Source: Myxococcales bacterium (GTDB lineage: Bacteria > Myxococcota_A > Bradymonadia > UBA7976 > UBA1532). Taken from it: a stretch of 64,000 nt of DNA. The position numbers and the translations under genes are program-made. Position 1 is the stretch's first letter. Each line of letters starts with the position of its first letter. The stretch covers positions 1 through 64,000 of the forward strand of contig JACKDP010000009.1 of the NCBI GenBank assembly GCA_020633435.1, in the 5' to 3' direction. The notes beneath the pieces are model-generated. The model saw only the letters and a program-made list of their open reading frames with translations, was not told the DNA's origin and searched no databases. Positions 33,891 to 41,936 of the stretch are shown in pieces.

Positions 33891-35722
33891 CGCTGGCGTC
33901 TCCTTCCTCTTCGACGGCGGCGGCGGCCGCGCGGGGCCCGGCCACGCGGTCCTGCCCCTCCCGGCGCGCCACGCCCTCGTCGTCCAGCCACTCCAGCAGC
34001 GGGATGGCGTGCTTGCGGGTGAGGCCGAAGGCGTCCTTGAAGGCCCCGACCCCCAGCGTCTCGCCCGCGACGAGGCGCGCGGCGGCGGCGCGCCGCAGGG
34101 CACGCGCCTCCCGGCCCGGGAACACCAGCCCCCCCGTGCGCACGACGCGGCCGACGCGCTCCAGGTGGCGCAGCACCCGGACCACCTGCCCCGGCCCGGC
34201 GTCGGGGAAGCGCTCCAGCAGGGCCGCCTCGGTCTGCGCCTGCAGGCCGGCGCGGCCGATGGCCCGCAGGAGCTTGCGCGCGAGGCCCACGTCGGCGGGG
34301 TCGAGGGCCGCGCGGTGGCTCGGCAGGCGCAGCACGCTGCCCTCGCGGACGACGTCGGCCTGCCCCAGCGCCGCGCGCGCCAGCGGCGTGGCCAGCGCCT
34401 CGGCGGCCGGGAGGCCAGGCAGCTCGGGGTGCGTCGCGTGGAAGAGCGCGAGCCGGTCGCGCAGGCTCCGCCGCGGCCGCCGCCAGGGCCGCCGCCGAGT
34501 AGCGCGGGGGGCCCGGCGGCTGGGGCGGCAGGGGCAGGCGCAGCGCCACCTCGCTGGGATCCACGCCGCGGGCGCCGGCCTCCTCGACGAGGGCGTCCCA
34601 GGCCGCCTGGGCGTCGGCGCAGGCCGCGAGGGCCACGCGCACGGCCCCGGCGCGCTTCGCCGGGGGCCGGGCGTCGAGGACGCGGCCACCCCCGACCACC
34701 CCGCCGAAGCGGCGATCCCCCGGACCCCGCAGGACGAACCGGGCGCCGGGGGGCAGCGGCAGGGCGCGGTCCAGCCGGACGCGGGCGGTCCCGGTCGCCC
34801 CCGGCGCGATGGGCGCGTCCGTCCGCAGCTCGGCGAGGGCGCGGGAGGTGCCCAGGTGCAGGGCCAGGCCGCGGGCGCGCGTCAGGGCGTCGTCGACGTG
34901 GGCGCACCACTGGATCTCGGCGTCGAAGACCTGGCCCAGGCCGACGGTGCCGGGCGTGCAGACCACCGCGCCGCGCTCCACGGTCGCTCGATCGGCGGCG
35001 AGGTTGAGGGCCACGCGGCTGCCGGCGGTCGCCTCGCCCACGGGCGCGTCGTGCACCTGCAGGCCCCGCACCCGGACGGCCGGCGCGCCCGGCACCACGG
35101 CGAGCGTCGCGCCGACGGCCACGCGGCCGGCCACGAGGGAGCCCGTCACGACCGTGCCGAAGCCCTCCACGCTGAACGTGCGGTCGATGGGCAGCAGGAC
35201 GGGCCGGTCGGGCGGGGGCGGCACCCAGGCGTCGCGCAGGCGGGCGACGGCGTCCACCAGGGTGGGCAGGCCCTCCCCGGTCAGCGCCGAAACCGCCATG
35301 ATCTCGGCATCTTCCAGGACCGTCCCCGAGAGCTCCGCCGCGATGGCGGCCACGGCGGCGGCCGGATCGGCCACCCGGTCGGCGCACGTCACGGCCACCA
35401 CGCCGCGGCGGATGCCGAGGACGGCGCAGGCGGCCAGGTGCTCGCGGGTCTGGGGCATCACGCCGGCGTCGGCCGCCACGGCCAGGAGCACGGCGTCCAT
35501 GCCGCCCGCCCCCACCAGCATCGTGCGCACCAGCTTCTCGTGCCCGGGGACGTCGACGACGGACAGCTCGCGGCCGTCGGGCAGCCGCCAGCGCGCGAAG
35601 CCCAGCTCGATGGTGATGCCGCGGGCGCGCTCCGCCTCCAGCCGGTCGCAGTCGACGCCGGTCAGGGCCCGGATGAGGGTCGTCTTGCCGTGGTCGACGT
35701 GGCCGGCGGTCCCGAGGAGCAT
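33883..35722 (-). CDS. selB: Selenocysteine-specific elongation factor SelB, apparent frameshift near 34480
   Basis: The N-terminal 410 residues form an EF-Tu-like GTPase with GTAGHVDHGKTTLIRAL, the switch segment GITIELGF and VVDVPGHEKL; the usual NKxD motif is replaced by TCAD. The C-terminal winged-helix domains that bind the SECIS RNA are present (RDRLALFHATHPELPGL ... GAFKDAFGLTRKHAIPLLEWL) but lie in the next frame, one base out. The switch occurs in a GCC/GGC-rich stretch at about 34468-34497, and removing one base there gives a full-length protein of about 612 residues. Either an indel error or a genuine disruption is possible; intact selA and preserved C-terminal coding argue for a working gene. 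Confidence 0.85.
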
Positions 35723-35747
35723 GGGGCGGGAGTGTAGCCGAGCCCGG

Positions 35748-36191
35748 TCAGAACTCGAAGCGCAGGTGCAGGCCCTGGGCCGGCGGGGCGCCGCGGCTCA
35801 CGTTGGGGCCATCCGCCGGGAAGACCTCGTCCAGCTCGCCCCACCAGGCCTCGACGGCCACATAGCCGAAGAGCGCGCCCACGCCGAGGCCCAGCAGGAT
35901 GGCGGGCACCGCCCGGAAGTCGCTGCACCGCTCGGAGGTGGCCACCTGCTCGAGGGCGCAGCCCAGGTTCGAGCCCACGGCGCCCCCGAGGAGGAGGCCG
36001 ACGAGGCCGCCCACGAAGCCGAAGGAGGCGGCGCCGACGCGATCCCAGTTGATGGTGATGGGCTCCGGCGGCGGCTGATCCGCCGCCCCGGCCGGTCCGG
36101 CGGCGAGGAGCGCCAGCGCGACCACGCCCGGCAGGCGCGCAAAGCACCGGCTCCCTGCAACCACCGACGGCCCCCCGTTCTCCAATCCCAA
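35748..36191 (-). CDS. Small exported membrane protein, function unknown
   Basis: A 147-residue protein with a signal peptide (FARLPGVVALALLAAGPAGA then ADQP) and two glycine-rich hydrophobic segments (FGFVGGLVGLLLGGAVG and AILLGLGVGALFGYVAV) resembling glycine-zipper membrane spans. A Cys pair lies between them. It ends in LHLRFEF, a C-terminal Phe strand as in some outer-membrane proteins. It is 25 bases upstream of selB. The exact start is uncertain. Confidence 0.55.
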   Translation of the reverse strand: MGLENGGPSVVAGSRCFARLPGVVALALLAAGPAGAADQPPPEPITINWDRVGAASFGFVGGLVGLLLGGAVGSNLGCALEQVATSERCSDFRAVPAILLGLGVGALFGYVAVEAWWGELDEVFPADGPNVSRGAPPAQGLHLRFEF

Positions 36192-36272
36192 ACGCTATTT
36201 CCTCCCAAAACCCCGCACAAGTCCAGCGCATTGGTTCAGCCTGGCTGTGCCCGACCCCGATTGGAGGTGCCG

Positions 36273-37403
36273 ATGAGCGAGCGCGACGTGAACCGGCGGG
36301 AGAGCATCCAGCTTCTCGCGACGGCCGGGGTGGCCATCGCAGCGGGCTGCGCACGCGGCGAGGAGGTCTCGGTGAAGAGCGACGTCCCGGCCATCGATCC
36401 CGTCCAGGCGGTCCTGCCTCTGGGCTTCCCCTGGCAGACGCGGGATCCCTTCCTCTTCTGTGTCCACCACGACGATCACTACCCAGAGGGCAACGAGCGC
36501 TTCGGGCCGGCGGCCTCCCTCGCCGGCCGGCGCATGGGGATGGACTTCGAGGGCAAGGACGGCTGGCGCATGTACCACGGCGATGTGGTGCCCGGCTTCC
36601 CGCAGCACCCCCACCGGGGCTTCGAGACGGTGACGGTGGTCCGCCAGGGCCTCCTGGACCACGCCGACTCCATGGGCGCCGCGGCGCGCTACGGCGGCGG
36701 CGACGTGCAGTGGCTCACGGCGGGCCGCGGCATCCTGCACGCCGAGATGTTCCCGTTGCTGGCCCAGGACCAGAAGAACCCGGTGGAGCTCTTCCAGCTC
36801 TGGCTCAACCTGCCGAGCCAGCGGAAGATGGTGGATCCTTACTTCTCGATGCTCTGGGCGCCCACCATCCCCCGGCTGGCCACCACCGACGCGGCCGGCA
36901 AGGCGGTGGAGGTGGTCTGCGTGGCCGGCGCCCTGGGCGAGCTCGCTCCGCCCAGCCCGCCGCCGGACTCCTGGGCCGCCGATCCGGCGACCGACGTGGC
37001 CATCTGGACCATCAAGCTGGCCCCCGGCGCCCGCTGGACGCTGCCGCCCAGCCGCGCCGGCGTGAACCGCTCGCTCTACGTCTTCCGCGGCGGGAGCGTG
37101 TCGGTCGGCCCCCGCAGCGTCGCCACGGGCCACCGCGTCGACGTGACGCCCGACGTGCCCGTCGAGCTGGTGGCGGGATCGGCCGAGGTGGAGCTGCTGA
37201 TGCTCCAGGGCCGCCCCATCGGCGAACCCGTGGCGCAGCACGGCCCGTTCGTGATGAACACCCGCGCGGAGATCCAGCAGGCCTTCCAGGACTACCAGCG
37301 CACGCGCTTCGGCGGCTGGCCCTGGGATCGCGACGATCCCGTGCACGGGCGGCAGGCGCGCTTCGCCCGCCACGCGGACGGCAAGGTCGAGCAGCCGGCC
37401 TGA
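36273..37403 (+). CDS. Pirin family protein with export signal
   Basis: A 376-residue bicupin. The N-terminal cupin has the pirin metal motif FPQHPHRGFETVTVV and the signature GDVQWLTAGRGILHAEM; the C-terminal half has the second cupin. Unlike typical cytoplasmic pirins it starts with NRRESIQLLATAGVAIAAGC, a twin-arginine-like signal followed by a lipobox-like Cys, so it is probably exported as a lipoprotein. GGAGG precedes the ATG. Pirin-like proteins include quercetin dioxygenases; the activity here is unknown. Confidence 0.88.
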   Translation: MSERDVNRRESIQLLATAGVAIAAGCARGEEVSVKSDVPAIDPVQAVLPLGFPWQTRDPFLFCVHHDDHYPEGNERFGPAASLAGRRMGMDFEGKDGWRMYHGDVVPGFPQHPHRGFETVTVVRQGLLDHADSMGAAARYGGGDVQWLTAGRGILHAEMFPLLAQDQKNPVELFQLWLNLPSQRKMVDPYFSMLWAPTIPRLATTDAAGKAVEVVCVAGALGELAPPSPPPDSWAADPATDVAIWTIKLAPGARWTLPPSRAGVNRSLYVFRGGSVSVGPRSVATGHRVDVTPDVPVELVAGSAEVELLMLQGRPIGEPVAQHGPFVMNTRAEIQQAFQDYQRTRFGGWPWDRDDPVHGRQARFARHADGKVEQPA

Positions 37404-37433
37404 CGGCCGCGACCACTCGATATCCAAGACCTT

Positions 37434-39251
37434 TCAGCGGAGCGGCAGGATGCGCTCCAGGTAGGCCCGGTTCTCGGGGGTGAAGACGGCCTCGCCCCCG
37501 GGCTCCAGCTCCGCGCGCTCGGCGAAGGGCCGATCGGCGCCGCAGTCCATGATCTGCCGGTCGCCCGGGGCGTTGTGGTACTGGCCGCACCCGGGGGCGA
37601 CGGGCAGGCCGAGGGAGTGGCCGATCTCGTGGGTGGCGGTGTTGCCGACGAGGCTGCCGAGGGTGTGGATGGCGCGGCCGATCTCGGCGTCCCGGGCGCC
37701 GCCCGGGTACTCGTCGGCGTCCACCGGCCGGGCGATGACCGGGTCGAAGATGGCGTCGAAGGCCGGGTCGGCCAGGGGGTTGTCGCCGGCGCGGGGCGAG
37801 AGCTGCAGGAAGGACTCGACGAAGATGCCGCCGTACGCGCCGTTGGAGTCGGCGTTCTGGCCGGCCAGGTTGTCGTCGAGGCGCAGGTTGCAGCGGTCGA
37901 GGCCCGTGGTGTTGTCGAGGCCGAAGAGCTGCTGGGCGTTGGGATCAGGGCCGCCGACCTCCACCGTGGCGAACTCGAGGAAGTCGTCGGGGGGCAGCAG
38001 GCGGACCTCCAGGTTCACGCCGGCGTAGTCGCGCTGGATGACCTCGACGACGCGGTCCTTCACCGGGCCGCTGACGTTGCGCAGGCCGAACAGGCGCAGG
38101 GAGTCGGTGAAGGCGGGCAGGAAGCGCAGGTAGACAATCTGGCGCGTGGGCAGGATCTCGAACTCGAGCGGCGTGGGATCGCCCACCACCACCTGGTTGC
38201 CGAAGGTGATCTCGGGCGTCGCGGTGCCGATGAGGGTGCCGGGGACGGCGCCGAGGGCCTGGCTGGTGCAGTCGAACTCGTAGGGCGGGTCGAGGCTGAA
38301 GACCAGCTCGGTGCCGCTGCGCCAGGTGGGGCTGACGAGGACGCCGCCCGGAGGGGTCATCACGCCGAAGCCCTCGGGCGTGCGGAACTCGCCCTGCAGG
38401 CGGAACGTCGTCAGGCCCCCCTCCACGCCGCCCAGGAAGCCCTGGCCGTGGATGAAGACGGCCTGGCCGCGGCTGGCGGCGAGGGGGCTGACCTCCTCGA
38501 CGACGGGGGGCAGCAGGTCCAGGGTGGCGGAGACGGCGCTGCTGCGCTGGCGCCAGCCCGTGGCCCCGACGTTGTCCACGCGGATCTCCCCCTCGAAGTG
38601 GCCGGGCTCGATGCCCACCCAGGTGGGCGAGAAGGCGAACTGCACGGTGTCGCGCTGCCAGCCGGCGGTCGCCGGCGGCTCGGCCACCACGTCCACGACG
38701 TCGAGGCTGCGGCGCTCGCCCGACTCCGAGACGAACTCGCCGCGCAGGGCCACGAGGGTGCGCCCCTCGTCCCCGGCGATGAAGTCGGCCCCCCGCACCA
38801 CGACGGGGCTGGCGGGGAAGACCCCGGAGCGGACGGGCTCGACCACGGGGGTGAGGCCCGGCTCGATGCGAGCGCGGAAGGGCGCGCGATCCTGGCCGGC
38901 CGCCTCGCCAAGGCGCACGTCCACCACCAGCTCGCCGGCGAGCTCCCCCGCGCCGACGCGCTCCACGTCCGCGGCCTCGAAGACCACCTGCAGGGCGAGG
39001 TCGTTGACGCGCTCGACGCTCAAGACGAGCTCGACGTCGCGGCCCTCCAGGCGGCCGATCACCCGGGCGTCGATGAGGGCGTCCGAGAGGAAGCCGCTGC
39101 CCTGGACGGCCACGGCAGTGCCGGGGAGGATGACGTCCACGTCCACGGCCTCCACCGTCACCGGCAGCGTGGGCGGGGGGCCATCATCCTGCCCGCCGCC
39201 CGCCGTCGTGCAGGCCGCCAGCAGCGCCGTCGCCAGGAGCCACGCCCTCAT
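37434..39251 (-). CDS. Lipoprotein with IPT/TIG-like domains and HExxH metalloprotease motif
   Basis: A 605-residue protein with a lipoprotein signal (RAWLLATALLAAC). The first 320 residues hold three IPT/TIG-like beta units, each with a G-x-G-F core (VAVQGSGFLSD, VVVRGADFIAG, VFIHGQGFLGG). The C-terminal part has the zinc motif THEIGHSLGL at about residue 541, and QIMDCGAD further on could be a Met-turn. The third His of the classic metzincin motif is not at the usual place (a Val is), though GQYH follows. It is a probable surface metalloprotease. The start overlaps the stop of the upstream lipoprotein gene (ATGA). Confidence 0.8.
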   Translation of the reverse strand: MRAWLLATALLAACTTAGGGQDDGPPPTLPVTVEAVDVDVILPGTAVAVQGSGFLSDALIDARVIGRLEGRDVELVLSVERVNDLALQVVFEAADVERVGAGELAGELVVDVRLGEAAGQDRAPFRARIEPGLTPVVEPVRSGVFPASPVVVRGADFIAGDEGRTLVALRGEFVSESGERRSLDVVDVVAEPPATAGWQRDTVQFAFSPTWVGIEPGHFEGEIRVDNVGATGWRQRSSAVSATLDLLPPVVEEVSPLAASRGQAVFIHGQGFLGGVEGGLTTFRLQGEFRTPEGFGVMTPPGGVLVSPTWRSGTELVFSLDPPYEFDCTSQALGAVPGTLIGTATPEITFGNQVVVGDPTPLEFEILPTRQIVYLRFLPAFTDSLRLFGLRNVSGPVKDRVVEVIQRDYAGVNLEVRLLPPDDFLEFATVEVGGPDPNAQQLFGLDNTTGLDRCNLRLDDNLAGQNADSNGAYGGIFVESFLQLSPRAGDNPLADPAFDAIFDPVIARPVDADEYPGGARDAEIGRAIHTLGSLVGNTATHEIGHSLGLPVAPGCGQYHNAPGDRQIMDCGADRPFAERAELEPGGEAVFTPENRAYLERILPLR

Positions 39252-41854
39252 CGGCTGCACCCGCGGTTGCCGCCGCCCACGTCGCGGCAGGTGTAGCCCT
39301 CCGCCACGCGGCAGTCGCCGTCGTTCTGGCAGCGCTTGAGGCAGGCGTCGAAGCCGAGGAGCTGGCCGCAGACGGCGTCGGGGCCGCAGCCCAGGTCGGC
39401 GCCGCAGCCGCCGGCGGCGCAGTAGCCGCCGGGCACCGGGAAGCAGACCAGCTCCCCCGAGCAGTCCTGGTAGCCGCCGCACCGCGAGCCCGTGCCGCCG
39501 ACCCCCGCGGGAGCGCAGCGCCGCGCGAAGTCCTCGAAACGCTTGCAGGTTTCCCCCGCGCGGCAGGTCTGGTCGCCGGCGCACTCGGCCAGGCAGGTGC
39601 CGCCGGCGGTGCCCGGATCGAGGCCCGCCCGGTCGGGGACGCAGCCATGGTCGGCCCCGCACTGGCCGAAGCCGGAGCAGGCCGCCTGCAAGCAGATGCC
39701 CTCGCCGCAGAAGGCGCCGGGCGGGCAGGACTGGGTGGTCTGGCAGCGCTGCACCTCGTAGAGCTGCACCTCCAGATCGTAGCGGTTGGCGACCGAGCGC
39801 GTGGCCCCGTAGACCTCCAGCAGGTAGAAGTCGTCGGTGGGCGCGGCGATCTCGATGACCTCCCCGTCGAGGGTGTTGGCCGAGCGCGCCAGGAGCTCGC
39901 CGCTGGAGCGGTAGAGCCGCAGATCCAGGTCGCCGGCCGCGTGGGTGAAGCCGATGGCGGCGCCGATGATCTGGCCGGCCGACGCATCGAAGCCGTAGAA
40001 GTCGGCGTTGCGGGGGCAGATGGCCAGGCCCTGCTCGAAGAAGGGCGGCTGGATGGGCACGAAGTCGTCGGCGGTGTCGTTGCCGCCGGCCCGGTCGTAG
40101 GCGTCGTCGTCGCACTGCACGTCGCACTGGCCCGGCGCCCGGCGGACGTCGAGGGTGTAGAGGTTGCGGGGCTGCTGGTAGCCGACGACCGCGATGAGGG
40201 CCTCCCCCGCCTCGGCGGCGCAGGGCTCGTAGACGGCCTCCTCGTTCTCGTAGCCGTTGCTCAGGTAAGGGAACTCCTGGCCGTCGCCGGGCATGCTCAT
40301 GGCCAGATCGATGTCGCCGCGGCCATGGTCGAACTGGACGCTCACCGCCAGGGACTCGCCGGCCTGCACCGGCACCCGGAAGAAGTCGATGTCGTCCCCG
40401 CAGATGGTCAGGTCGGGGAAGCTGCCGGGCTCCAGCAGGGTGGCCATGGCCGGGTCGTCGTTGCGCTCGCCGCCATCGAAGACGTCGTCCATGCAGAGCT
40501 GGCCGCAGTTGAGGTCGGCCGGGAGGCACTGCGCCGAGCTCACCCCGTCCACGGAGTCGACGATGAGGCACTGCTCGCCGGCGCGGCAGTCGGCGTCGGC
40601 GCAGGAGCGCCCGCAGAAGGCCTCGCCCTGCAGGTCGACGCAGCGATCCTCGCCCCCGCCGCACTGGGCGTCGGAGACGCAGGGGGCGCAGAAGCCGTAG
40701 GTGCGGCCCCCTCCGCCGCCATCCCCGCCGATGGCGGTGAACTGGAAGACCTGGCTCTGGGTGACGTGGTCGCAGCGGGCGCCGCTGGCGTCGTCGTTGT
40801 CCTCGGCGATGATCATGTAGGAGATGACCTGGGAGTCCCCGGCGGCGAGGCGCAGGTTCGGCAGCGACGCCCGCCAGGTGTCGCCCTGGGCGCGGGTGAA
40901 GGGCTCGAAGGACCAGCCCGAGATGTCCGGCCGGGCGGCGTCCACCGGCGCCGTCGTGTAGGCCACCACGGGGGGCGACTTGAAGCCGAGATCGTCCGAG
41001 ATCCGGGCCTCCAGCTCGTAGTTGAGCGGCCCGGCCAGCTCGCCCGGCGACTGGTGGTCGATGACCGGCGGCTGCCCCGGGCAGCCCGGGCCCACCTGGC
41101 TGCGGATGAAGCGCACCGAGAAGCGCTTGGTCACGGGGGCGTCGGCCTCGGGCCAGGTGGCCACGAAGCTCAGCGTCCACGTCTGCGACTCGTCCACCTG
41201 CTCCGGCGTCGGGCACCACGTCAGGTTCTTGCGCTTGCCGGGGCCGTCCGGGCTGACGAGGGCGCCCGCCGGGGCCGGATCTCCCAGGACCAGGCGCACG
41301 TCCTCGGCGGGCACCAGCTCGCCGGCCACCTCGACCACCGTCGGATCCGGGATGCAGGGCGTCTGGCTGAGGTCCACGACCATGCCCGCGCCCGAGGGGC
41401 TGATGAACCGCAGGCCGGCCGCGCCGCCCACGCCCGGGTTCTCGACCGTGAGCTGCACCGTCTCCGTCGCGCGGCCCCCCCGGCCGTCGGTGACGATGAA
41501 CGTCACGGCGTACACCGCGGAGCGCCCGCCGCCCGCGTCCGCCACGCCGGGCGTCCACGAGAAGACCGCCTGGTTGTTGCTGATGCGGGTGAGGCTTGGC
41601 CGGCCGGCGGCGCCCTGGGTCTGGGTCGGTGGCTCCGGCTCGATGCGCATCTCGAAGGACAGGCGGTCGTCGTCGGGATCGGCGGCGGTCACGTCGACGC
41701 GGCCGCTCATGTTCACGCGGATGCTGAGGTCGTCCACCGGCAGGATGGTCGGCGAGCGGTTCTCGTCCTCGGCGCACGCCGCTGCCCCGAGGGCGACGAG
41801 CGTGACCAGCGCCGCGCGGCGGAGGCGCGGCCAGAGTTCATGGCGAGCAGGCAA
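39248..41854 (-). CDS. Large Cys-rich lipoprotein with PPC-type and cadherin-like domains
   Basis: An 868-residue protein with a lipoprotein-type signal (RAALVTLVALGAAAC). N-terminal Ig/cadherin-like units contain VDVTAADPDDDRLSF and VYAVTFIVTDGRGG. A Cys-rich block follows (CAPCVSDAQCGGGEDRC), then two pre-peptidase C-terminal (PPC) units (DFFRVPVQAGESLAV and DFYGFDASAGQIIGA, both with GDLDL-type loops). A final series of Cys-rich modules ends in CRDVGGGNRGCSR. All these are extracellular binding modules; no catalytic domain is seen. It is translated together with the downstream metalloprotease lipoprotein, suggesting a surface pair. Confidence 0.8.
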   Translation of the reverse strand: MPARHELWPRLRRAALVTLVALGAAACAEDENRSPTILPVDDLSIRVNMSGRVDVTAADPDDDRLSFEMRIEPEPPTQTQGAAGRPSLTRISNNQAVFSWTPGVADAGGGRSAVYAVTFIVTDGRGGRATETVQLTVENPGVGGAAGLRFISPSGAGMVVDLSQTPCIPDPTVVEVAGELVPAEDVRLVLGDPAPAGALVSPDGPGKRKNLTWCPTPEQVDESQTWTLSFVATWPEADAPVTKRFSVRFIRSQVGPGCPGQPPVIDHQSPGELAGPLNYELEARISDDLGFKSPPVVAYTTAPVDAARPDISGWSFEPFTRAQGDTWRASLPNLRLAAGDSQVISYMIIAEDNDDASGARCDHVTQSQVFQFTAIGGDGGGGGRTYGFCAPCVSDAQCGGGEDRCVDLQGEAFCGRSCADADCRAGEQCLIVDSVDGVSSAQCLPADLNCGQLCMDDVFDGGERNDDPAMATLLEPGSFPDLTICGDDIDFFRVPVQAGESLAVSVQFDHGRGDIDLAMSMPGDGQEFPYLSNGYENEEAVYEPCAAEAGEALIAVVGYQQPRNLYTLDVRRAPGQCDVQCDDDAYDRAGGNDTADDFVPIQPPFFEQGLAICPRNADFYGFDASAGQIIGAAIGFTHAAGDLDLRLYRSSGELLARSANTLDGEVIEIAAPTDDFYLLEVYGATRSVANRYDLEVQLYEVQRCQTTQSCPPGAFCGEGICLQAACSGFGQCGADHGCVPDRAGLDPGTAGGTCLAECAGDQTCRAGETCKRFEDFARRCAPAGVGGTGSRCGGYQDCSGELVCFPVPGGYCAAGGCGADLGCGPDAVCGQLLGFDACLKRCQNDGDCRVAEGYTCRDVGGGNRGCSR

Positions 41855-41936
41855 GTTCTTTCCCCCCCGTCTCGAGACGGCGGGGACAGTGTAAACCCTT
41901 GGCCGGCGCCGCGACCAACTCGTGACGCAGGGCCGG

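Noticed and set aside
33883..34689. Separate gene for a winged-helix protein downstream of a short GTPase
   Set aside because: The segment is the normal C-terminal half of SelB, has no start site of its own and begins with out-of-frame sequence; a frameshift is the simpler reading.
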